NCBI GenBank assembly: GCA_911728455.2
Contig: OU452238.1
Location: 10,547,065 to 10,611,064, forward strand
Source of the DNA: Marthasterias glacialis
Taxonomy: Eukaryota; Echinodermata; Asteroidea; Forcipulatida; Asteriidae
DNA length: 64,000 bases
Reading direction: 5' to 3'
The position numbers were made by a program, and so were the translations under genes. The notes under the pieces are model-generated. The model did not search any database, was not told the origin of the DNA, and saw only the letters and a program-made list of their open reading frames with translations. Positions 23,801-35,800 of this stretch are shown one piece after another (the stretch's first letter is position 1; the number at the start of each line of letters is the position of its first letter).

Positions 23801-26800
23801 GCAGAGGGGGCTTTTGAAGGCAAAGTCATTCGTTGGAAACTTGAGTAGGCTGATAAGACTACTGCAGGCAATCTACAAGCAATCTCAGAGTGTGGCCAGA
23901 GTAAACAGAGAGCTCACAAGAGTGGTTTGAGACAAGAACACACTGTTAACTAGTAAACTTGTGGGTACAACCATGTGTTTGGATCTCTTTTAAAAGGAGT
24001 GTTGGCTCTGAAAAGAGCCGGAGTGGTCTCGACGTTTCGAACAACATACTCTGATCGTCTTCAGGAGAATGCTGGACTCTGATGCTGCATGGAGCTTAAA
24101 TACTGGGATGTTCGATGGTGCATGAAGGTGGGAACTTGAGCTCGATGATGCGTGATGAAACTGGATACCGGGAGTTGTGGGAGGGGAGTGTGTGCTCACT
24201 GAGCTGTGTCAGTGGGTGCAAGCACAGGAACAGTGAGGAGGGGTTTAAAAGTGACTGAGAGTATAGAAGACTCAAAGCAATCTAGAAGGGGGATGAGAAA
24301 AAAGAGTGAACCTAGTGTGTGACCTTGGATATAGGGGATTCATTAGTCGGGAGGAGTGGTGACCATATGTCATTTATGAAGAAGCCGATGTCTTGGGGAA
24401 CTGTGTTGTGTGTTTTGATTTCAATTGCCTCTCTTATTCTACGTTGGTGCCAGGAGTTAATAGTTGCGATGAGTTTGGTGTCTTTCAAGTTGATGCGGTG
24501 GTCGTGTTCGTGTGAGTGTTTGATGATGGCTGATTTGTTGAGATGTCCAAGTCTTTTGGTTTGAGACAGCTGTTGGAGTCAGACAGGGATGTGTCATCTC
24601 ACCACAACTTGTCAACATCCTCCTTGAGCTAGTTATGCTGATGGCTCTTGATGACATCCAAATAATCCAAGGAGCCCTCTCCATCCAAGGAACCTTCATC
24701 ATCCAAGGAACCCACATCATCCAAGGAACCCATATCATCCAAGGAACCCATATCATCCAAGGAACCCTCTCCATCCAAGGAACCTTCATCATCCCAGGAA
24801 CCCTCTCCATCCAAGGAACCTTCATCATCCAAGGAACCCACATCATCCAAGGAACCCACATCCAAGGAACCCACATCATCCAAGGAACCCATATCATCCA
24901 AGGAACCCTCTCCATCCAAGGAACCCTCTCCATCCAAGGAACCTTTATCATCCAAGGAACCCTCTCCATCCAAGGAACCCACATCATCCAAGGAACCGTC
25001 TCCATCCAAGGAACCTTCATCATCCAAGGAACCCACATCATCCAAGGAACCCACATCATCCAAGGAACCCACATCATCCAAGGAACCCACATCATCCAAG
25101 GAACCCATATCATCCAAGGAACCCTCTCCATCCAAGGAACCCTCTCCATCCAAGGAACCTTTATCATCCAAGGAACCCTCTCCATCCAAGGAACCCACAT
25201 CATCCAAGGAACCCTCTCCATCCAAGGAACCCACATCATCCAAGGAACCCTCTCCATCCAAGGAACCCACATCATTCAAGGAACCCTCTCCATCCAAGGA
25301 ACCCACATCATCCAAGGAACCCTCTCCATCCAAGGAACCCACATCATCCAAGGAACCCATATCATCCAGGAGCCCTCTCAATCCAAGGAACCCATATCAT
25401 CCAGGAGCCCTCTCAATCCAAGGAACCCACATCATCCAAGGAACCCACATCATCCAAGGAACCCCCTCCATCCAAGGAACCCACATCATCCAAGGAACGC
25501 ACATCATCCAAGGAACCCTCTCCATCCAAGGAACCCACGTCATCCAGGAACCCTCTCCATCCAAGGAACCCATATCATCCAAGAACCCACATCATCCAAG
25601 GAACCTTCATCATCCACATCATCCACGCCTGATGACGAGGGGCCAGTTCAAATCCAGTATTATTAGCGGCAGGTACCGCAAACAATTAGATAGATGTTAA
25701 TATTTGCATCGGGGGAATGAATATAAATTTCAATTTGCCTTACACCGATGTGTGATAAGCACTGTATACTCAGTGCTTTCGAGTCCTGCGGAAAAAAATC
25801 CACAGGCAACTCAGGTTGGATTCGAACCCACGACTCTCGCATGACTAGAGCAGATGTCTTAACCACTAGACCACCGAGCACGCCCGATGACGAGGGGCCA
25901 GTTCGAATCCAGTATTATTAGCGGCAGGTACTGCAAACAATTAGATAGATGTTAATATTTGCATTGGGGGAATGAATATAAATTTCAATTTGCCTTACTC
26001 AAAATTTCTAGTTTTTCTTCTCAAAATTATACTTTACATTGTCCCCTCAAGGCAATTCATGTACCATTTTGAAGCTTATGACATAACTTCTTTAATGAAA
26101 TAGACGACATCATCACGATGTCATCAGGTGTAAACTTTCATCATACCAAAGGATGTTGTTTAAAAAAATCTTTTAAACAGCATAATTTCAATTTATACCT
26201 TATAGCTTTTAAATAATTTCTTTTTATTTAAGCTCATTACAAGTGTCACTTATGCTCAGACATGAAGAAAATTTTACCCTGATTCCGGTCAAAACTGGAA
26301 GTTAAAGTGAGAAAAATATTGTTGGAGTTCTGCAGCCAATGGTTTGGAATATGGATATGATTTGTGTATAATTATTAATCAGATGTAATCTTTCAAAATG
26401 TAGGTTTGATGACGTCACCACATAGCGACACTTTTTGATTTTGATTTTGAACACTGTTTATCACACTGGATTATATTATGCATTATAGTGTAGCTTGTAA
26501 CTAAACTTAGTCAACTCAACCAGTAACCTCATCATCACGACATCAGTGACTGAAATACACAATTATTATATATATGATATGTATGGTAGTTCATATCTTC
26601 TGAAGTGCACAAGATAAATTTATCTTCTTTGTGTCATTTTGAAGTAAATAAACCAACATGACATTTTATTCATGAACCTAATTGACCTTTTCTTCTTGTT
26701 CAACAGGAGATTCAAAGGGTACATATTTAATAAGAGTTATGTACAGTGTGCGACGGAATTCATAATATATTTTAACAACATATTTATTTTCTAACATGAA

Positions 26801-29800
26801 ATCTTGATTTTATTTGTTTTTCAACTGACCCGAAACCCCGTGTTTGTTTTACTACACACAGTTCTAGTTTGTTTTTGTTTTAACCGGTCTGGTTCCAAAA
26901 CTTATGGAACCACCCACGACCCAGACCTCATAACCAAGAGCCAGTGGTTATCCTCATAAAGTACATATTGATTTTCATATAATTTATTGTTAAGTTGGGT
27001 AGTGTATGCTAAACTTTTTTTCACATTGTGGTATTTATATAAACCTGCTTGTGAACAGAATTGTTGAAAAGTGTCATTCACAAGCTGAGTTAAAGGTAAC
27101 TTAGTACATGTATTTGTTTCTTTCAGACTTATGGAACAAGCAATGTGTTAGCCAATGCACGCAACTGGTGTGTCAATATCCGATATATTGACTGTATCCT
27201 TAAGATTGCAATTTACTGCAAGATTATAGAAATTACCTTTGTAACCAATTTGTTCAGTTTGTAGCATTCATTTTATTTAAAAATTTCAAACGCCCTTTTT
27301 GAAGGCTATACAAATATTTGATCAAAGTTAACTCAGATTTGTACCTTATCATAATAAAGCACAAATCTGAGATAACTTAGTTAAATCATAAATTATTAAT
27401 GATGCTTCATTTTATAATCCATTGATTGACTGAGCAGTTGTTGAAATGGTATCCTGCTATTTAAGAAGGTACAGTAGAAGAATCCTTAACACTGTTGATA
27501 TAGCTGTCATTAAATACATCAATAAGGAGAAGAAAAAGATCAAAGAAGCTGAAGTTCAATCACCAAAGGTAAGGTTAAACCAAGTACTGCTAATTGGTGT
27601 TACACCAAATAACCAGTAGGTAGTAAGGGATCAGCAATGTGAATCTAGTTGAGGGTAAAAACCAAGTCATCTCTTGTAAGGGTTAAACCAAGTAACTACT
27701 GGTAAGAGTTAAACCAAGTAACTACTGGTAAGAGTTAAACCAAGTATCTACTGGTAAGAGTTAAACCAAGTAACTTCTGGTAAGAGTTAAACCTAGTAAC
27801 TACTGGTAAGAGTTAAATCAAGTAACTACTGGTAAGAGTTGAACCAAGTTACATCTACTACAGGTAAAACCAAATGACAATAAATGAAAATTAAACCAAT
27901 TGAATTTTATATTCACTTATCAATTGAAACTATGAGTATATCTAAATTTGATTTGTTTCTATCCACAGACTGGAGCCCAACAGAATCGGGTTAAGCCTGG
28001 TACTACAAAAGGTATGTTGTCATCTGTATATTACATTACAACAATGACAATTTGGTGATTATTTCAACTAAAATTTGTTACAAAATTGACACCACTGAAG
28101 AGGGGCAGTATAATTACTGATTGTCTGAATTGAGAAGAAGTGTATATAAAGTTAACACTTGGTGGCTAGTTTACAAATAAATTGGCCTGAACACTTCATT
28201 CATTCAAGACACCCAGGACAAAAGAGGAAAGTTTGGTGAAACATCTGCTCTGGAATGGCAAAGGTCGTGGATTCAAATCGCACTCGAGGATTATGCCTTT
28301 ATTTTATTTTTTTTTCCCCACAGGACCTGGGGAAAGTACTGAGTATACAGTGCTTGACACAATTGGTGTATGGGTAAAACACAACATATTTAAACCTGCT
28401 TTATTCCTTGAAAAACAATGAACAATTACTTTATTACTATGTACAAAGCACGTCTGTCTTGGACGATGCCAAATAATCAACTCTTCATATTACAATCACT
28501 CTATGAGGTTATTCTTAATCAATGCTTACAAATTAAATGTGTTATGAAACTTCTTTAATAACAATACATAATGGCGCGCCATTTGCCAACAGAGGGCGCT
28601 AGCCCTGCGCAATGTAAACACAACGTTCTTACATTGCGCACAACAGATTAATTATTGCATAGCTGGTGTGGCACATTCCACGCGCAACCTGATCACTGCT
28701 TACGTATGTAAATAACTGGTAATCAATAATTGATAAATCTATAATCAATCATCGCTAGTCTATGTGTAATTTCACAAATTTTAACTTCCTTTTAATCATG
28801 GCTGGTTTTAGGGTTGAACCATTATTTTTGTAAAAACTGTCAACATTCTGTGCAAGTTTTTGCAAAATCTTTTTGCTGCTTGTGTTCAGCAATTTTGTGA
28901 TGTTAGAAAAACCATTTCACTTTGCTATTTTCCAATACTGCAACATTGCTCTTCAGAACCCTTACTGTGTCTTCTGCTCTCTCCAAGTGGAGGTTGTTTT
29001 GACTTCCTCTGGGTTCCATGTCCCAATGCCTTCAACCAAGGCTCTTGCACAAAAGGAAATGGTACTTGCCATAACTTCCTGCTGATGCATCACTGTATGT
29101 TTCAGTTGTGCAGTAGGTGCTGGCCATTCTGATGCCCCTGTCAATCAATCTCTGGACCTTCTGTCCCTAATCTTAACCTCATCTTCTGTTTCTTTGTTTA
29201 TCATTACAAGTGTACAGTTGTAACCTATTGTCTAATGAGTTCAAAGATTGTCTACCCTGTGCTTATCAGTGCATATGTATGGCGCTTGTCGTACATCAAA
29301 GCAAAGGCTAAATTGTACACACAGTTCAACCGAACAACATAAAAAAAAAATCCCTTTTGTGGTACTTGGTTTTGGATCAGCCTTAGACTGGAACTGAAGA
29401 TTTGTCCTTCACTTAAGTAATTACTGAAATTGTTTCAGTTTATATTACGGACCTGCTCCAATCTGGGACCCGGTGTCTTTCAGCTTGCTTATGACTTTTC
29501 ATCTTGAATTTAAATTGATTTTTACACTTTACAGCTCTTCACAGCAAATTAATATGGTCTCTTAAATAGCCTGGTATATCTTGATCAATTAATTGTGAGG
29601 AAATATCTCCTTTTTTAAAGCAGGGAAAAATTTTAAAGAAATTTCAGCATGAAAAATATAATGTTTCTATTAACATTGGTAAAGTTTTGTTATTTATAAC
29701 TCTGTTTTAAATTTGTTTTCTTTGCAGAAAGAAAATTAAGCAAACCTTCACTGAAGGCTGAAGATGTGTCTCGGTAAGTGTTTGTTTGTGGCTGCAAACC

Positions 29801-32800
29801 CATGGTATTAGAAGTTCAATATAACTGGAACAGGAATTTAATTTCAATATATGACGAGCAATAATTGATCAACACAATTTTTGAATTGTCAAGGAATACG
29901 AATCTAATGAATCTGTGAATGTGATTTGTTTGTAGTCATTATAGACCAGCTATTCAGGAGATGTCTTCCTGGCCAAGGCTGAGTATGGATGGACCATCAG
30001 GTACTTGCCCATTTGATGTAACAGTATCTAGAGATAAAACCATAATGACCAAGAACCCTGAAACACAACAACCAAAAGGCAAGCAATGTCGCTTTGATGT
30101 ACCTAGAGATCAAAGGAGTCGTGAAGCACACCCATCTCGAAGCAAGAAACGTCTTGTTGAGAAGGAAGTCACAGTCACTACACCTGTTCAAAGGTTAGGA
30201 AGAAACTGAAATGTATTCCCTTTATGGTAGCTGGTTTGCATTAAATACCAATTAATTTACAGTTGACTCTAATTAAGACATGTAAGATGAGCTCAGAAGT
30301 TACGAGATGCTGGTTGATATGAGATTGTTCACTGGTCCTGAACCACCCTCTGCATGTTTCAATGTATTTAAATATGGAAGATAGGAGGACAATCAGAGCA
30401 AGATCACAGATGATACAAGGTAATTGTTATGGTCCTGTTATGAGTCAAGACATTGTTTCTTAGTCTTCTGTAGTGAGATTAATACAATTTGACTGAAAGT
30501 GAAACACTGGTTTGTTAAACAGTGCACAACAATTTTGAGGGTTAGATTTCTGCACTTTCATAGCGCAGCATTTATGAGCATCACAAAATGAATCATACAC
30601 TACCATTAGAAGAAGGAAACATATTATCTGGACTCAATATCTGAACAAAAACAAAACAAAATGACTCATTGGCAGGAACCCCAAATCATTAAAAAAAAAA
30701 GTAAAAATAAGTTGTGAGTTGATTTTCTACTGTTAAACCCTGGTAAGAGTTGACTGGTAACCCATATTTGGAAGACACCATTCAACACTATGGCATTTTC
30801 AATGAAAATCAAGTCCCTGCATGCTGATCACTGCCACTTAACATCCATTGACAAGTTGAAGTAAATTTTTTCAATCAAGTAAAATTTCAATTTGTTAACT
30901 GTTTTTATAGTAACTCGCGAAACGGCCGCCTCCAGCGGGCGTTAGCTCGCAAAAATGAGGATTGCAATTGTTGGTGTTACCAGGTTCTGATTTGTCGGTT
31001 CCTATACCAGTTAAAACCTTTTGCTGCACATTTTGTCGTCAAAAGAAAAAAAAGAAAGAAAAAAGAAAGGGGAAAAACCCATCCACTTACATCTTTTTTT
31101 CCCTTTAAATAGTTTTTTCAGAATCAACTGAATCATTGTCCTTTCATCTTTTCAATATGTTAATAAAATACTGCCCAACGCACGCCTTTTCTCTACCCAT
31201 CTTTTTTGCTGTTCATGGTTTGAAGTCTCCATGTACAGGCTGGCAACCCAACTTGGCTACAAGCCAAATAAGGAAAACCAGTGCACTTTGATCATGAATG
31301 GCTCACATGGTCTTCATGTATGAGTACACTTTTATCTAATGTACATGTATTCTTTTTAACACCAAGTTGTGGGGACTCCCTATTGTTGTTCTATTATTCC
31401 CTTTTCTATTGAATTACCTTGTGGGGACAGGGTTTGACAAAGAAAAACATTGGGACTTTTGTTCCATTGTATAAATGTCCCCATAACAGTGTATATGCCT
31501 ACCCATGCGTACTCATACATGACAAGTGAGTGAACATTGTTATGGTTGTTGAAACATTGTTGCGCTCGCTTCTTTTGTCTGACAAGTCCTCTGTCAATGA
31601 ATTTATTATCCCCAAAAATCACTATTGAATGGTTTCGGAAGAAAAAAAAAATAAAGCCTTTAGCCTGAATGTGGGTCCAAAAGAACGACCCCCGACAATT
31701 TCCAGCTACATCTATGCTTGCACCTCAGAGTTTTTGCGTAACAAACAGACACGTTACTCACATTAGTATATAGATTTAATTAAATAAAAACAGTTTTATT
31801 GGCGGAATTGTTGTGTACATGCACACGCACATGCACGGTTATGAACCGTGCAGCAAAACTCCTCTGCATACTGGTGTGTTGGTATCCTCACTAAGCAATG
31901 TGTATGGTATGTTGTGCACTAATAAATGCTGCACTGCCTTTAAGATAAGGTTTGATGATATAAGGAAAATAGTTAAGTCCAATAAACCTCTTATGAACAA
32001 GTGTCGACTGCAGTTTGAAGCTGATTGGTACATTGTATTTATGAGAAGTGTTGACTGCAGTTTGAAGCTGACTGGTACATTGTATTTATGAGAAGTGTCG
32101 ACTGCAGTTTGAAGCTGACTGGTACATTGTATTTATGAGAAGTGTTGACTGCAGTTTGAAGCTGACTGGTACATTGTATTTATGAGAAGTGTCGACTGCA
32201 GTTTGAAGCTGACTGGTACATTGTATTTATGAGAAGTGTTGACTGCAGTTTGAAGCTGATTGGTACATTGTATTTATGAGAAGTGTCGACTGCAGTTTGA
32301 AGCTGACTGGTACATTGTATTTATGAGAAGTGTTGACTGCAGTTTGAAGCTGACTGGTACATTGTATTTATGAGAAGTGTTGACTGCAGTTTGAAGCTGA
32401 CTGGTACATTGTATTTATGAGAAGTGTTGACTGCAGTTTGAAGCTGACTGGTACATTGTATTTATGAGAAGTGTTGACTGCAGTTTGAAGCTGACTGGTA
32501 CATTGTATTTATGAGAAGTGTTGACTGCAGTTTGAAGCTGACTGGTACATTGTATTTATGAGAAGTGTTGACTGCAGTTTGAAGCTGACTGGTACATTGT
32601 ATTTATGAGAAGTGTTGACTGCAGTTTGAAGCTGATTGGTACATTGTATTTATGAGAAGTGTTGACTGCAGTTTGAAGCTGACTGGTACATTGTATTTAT
32701 GAGAAGTGTTGACTGCAGTTTGAAGCTGACTGGTACATTGTATTTATGAGAAGTGTTGACTGCAGTTTGAAGCTGACTGGTACATTGTATTTATGAGAAG

Positions 32801-35800
32801 TGTTGACTGCAGTTTGAAGCTGACTGGTACATTGTATTTATGAGAAGTGTTGACTGCAGTTTGAAGCTGACTGGTACATTGTATTTATGAGAAGTGTTGA
32901 CTGCAGTTTGAAGCTGACTGGTACATTGTATTTATGAGAAGTGTTGACTGCAGTTTGAAGCTGATTGGTACATTGTATTTATGAGAAGTGTTGACTGCAG
33001 TTTGAAGCTGACTGGTACATTGTATTTATGAGAAGTGTTGACTGCAGTTTGAAGCTGATTGGTACATTGTATTTATGAGAAGTGTTGACTGCAGTTTGAA
33101 GCTGACTGACTGTTGACTGCTTACATTGTATTTATGAGGCCCAGAGACCAGTATCTCTGTCAAATTATATATTTTTTGACTACCAAATTATGTTTCAATA
33201 AAAATCAAGTCAATGGTATGACTTCTCAACCAGTTGCCACCGGGAATCTTCTATTTTTTTCCCGTCACCCTGGCGGGATTAATTTGTTGGATTTGTCAGA
33301 AAATTTTGTTTGTTTGAGACTGCTGTTGTCACTGTGAATTGCAAGACCTCGTCCATGAGCTATGGCCAAGGATTGTTCCTTAATCCAGAACCAAGGCTGG
33401 GAACTCGGTTCAATCGAACTTTACTCCATTAAGCCAAAATACACAAAATACAGGGAATAAGCAGTGGTGGAAGCCTATCGATGCCTAGTAATCTTCTTCT
33501 TGGAACAAAAGGACAAAGGTCTGGAATCAGATATTACACAATAACCCCTCACATAATGGGTGAAAATCTGCAAAATATTGAACACAATCTGTCCTCTTCT
33601 TGTGGGTGAAACGAAGCGTTGCTTGGTGAGTGCACACTCTATGTACACTCCCAAACAAAATGTCCAGGCGACCTTTGTACTGGTCTTCTGATTTTACACA
33701 GTGGCGTGTTTACATTTCCTCCGTTTGCGGACAGTATTTGCATGTAATATAGGTCATCCTACATCAACAGGTTTAATAAAAATCAAGCTTTATTGTAAAT
33801 AATGTTTTAAAGAAAAGTGTGTTCTAACATGAAGAGGCAATGAAAAGCCTCTTTATTTCAATCATGACAACCTCATGTAACAGTTATTACTGGGCCCAAT
33901 TTCATAGAGCTGCTTAATCAGACAATATTGCTTAACAATTTCCTGCTTAGCAAAAGTGAGCAGGAAAACCAGTCACAGACAGTACACGTGAAATGGTATT
34001 TTGGCTGGTAACCTTAATTTTGGAAGCATAATTATTTTGTGCTTAAGCAGCTCTATGAAATTGGGCCCTGATGGCAAAGAATTGATCCATTTTATTTTAC
34101 CAAAGGCTGTCCTTGACAATACTGTGATTTTGTCTTTATTAATCAGATCTACAGAAAGGAAACTGATTTCTCAGACTCCGATCAGACAAAAAGATACAGG
34201 AGTTAAAGAGAATAGAAGAGGTTACTGTGAATGCTGTCTCACTAAGTACACAGATCTAGAAAAGGTTAGTATATCACAATACAATAGTTTAAAATATCCA
34301 ATAACAATAACCCTCCTCCCTTATTGAATATAGCATTCTGATCATTCTGATCACAGTCTTTTGTGTCTTACTTAGTGTGAGTTGTTTTTACTTCAGTGTG
34401 ATTTCCCTTAATGTTCAATTGCAGGTAAAATAAAGGAAATTGTACCAACATTTGTTTGATCTATTTTATTTTATATGAAGCACCTTGTGAGCGAGCAGCA
34501 TAAAAACTTTGTACGTGAGAGTAATCACTATGCCAATCTGGACATTATGATTGATGAAGGACCTAACATGGATCAATTCCTGGATGATGTGATGCAGAAT
34601 CATGAATGGCAAAGATTAGAAGGAATACGGTAAGCTATTCCTCCAATCATACTTGTTATAGACCATGTTACCTGTGACATCACATGTTTACAAAAGAGCC
34701 ACAGAACCTGGACTTCCTGCAGGCAGGATTTGTACACGGCTCAATGGGAAAATACTTTAAATCTTTCGTTTTATGGAGATTGCACTGTCCGATTGTCATC
34801 AACTTTGGATATGAAGGAAAGGGGCACATCTCACAACTAGTTCAGCTCTCATTTTAATAGCCATTGAATTTATGTGGAAATTATGATACAAAATGTAAAA
34901 TTTCTCATATGTCCCATGCAGTATCTTGCCTGCCAGTAATTGCCCTGGAATGTACAAGGTCACTCTTTTGTAAACAAGGGTCACATGGTCTATACCATGG
35001 TATTAGATTGTGAACTTTTATTGGTCGAGAACCAATCACGTGACATAATACAAAATTTCATGTCTTCCCCAAAAAGTGATGTTGTCGGGGTCAATTACCT
35101 AGATCGTCCTCAGAAAATTCATTCCATCGTCCCCATTGATATGTATATTGCAGTTAGCAATGCACCCGAGAAAGAGGTAGGTCATGTCGCCCGCGTCCAT
35201 TACCTAGATCGTTCTCAGAACAATATTTCATCGTCCCCTTTGATCTGTACAACCAGATTAGCGAGACTACCTGAGAAAGAGGTTACTATGCAACCACTGG
35301 TACTATGCACGCTACTGTGCTTTCGATATGATGCTTGCGATAGGGACCAGTTGATACATTTTGGTTGATAAAAAATTTGTAATCGATCGCCTGATACCGC
35401 CATCTCCGCACTTTTGTTGTTAAAATAAATTATTAAGGGCCATTTTAACAATCCTGCAATCAAATACCATGGTATAACAAAACAATTGTTGTCATGCTGT
35501 GATAGTGGTCCATGCTGTTTTGGACACCCTCGGGGGGCCAATGGTACCCTCGGCTTCGCCTCCGGTGCCATCTGCCTCCTCGGGTGTCCAAAACAGCATG
35601 AACCACATCACAGCAGACAACAATTGTATATTGCCAAATATTTAGCATTAAAGGTGATCATCAAGTACCAAATATTTAGCATTAAAGGTGATCATGGAAT
35701 ACTAAATATTTAGCATTAAAGGTGATCATCAAGTACTAAATATTTAGCATTAAAGGTGATCATCAAGTACTAAATATTTAGCATTAAAGGTGATCATCAA

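Noticed and set aside
24457-25666. Long repetitive proteins on both strands (272, 250 and 343 codons)
   Set aside because: They are the stop-free translation of an 18-bp minisatellite in a DBF4 intron, with no promoter, splice context or homologue.
25818-25885. A tRNA gene on the minus strand
   Set aside because: Perfect A and B boxes, but no acceptor stem, a SINE body follows and a second copy exists at 28225-28370.
26708-26719. A 12-base DBF4 microexon (EIQR)
   Set aside because: It is in phase and has AG/GT edges, but the donor is weak and the protein aligns with vertebrate DBF4 better without it.
28860-29132. Two overlapping short frames
   Set aside because: They lie inside a DBF4 intron without acceptor or donor and show no family resemblance.
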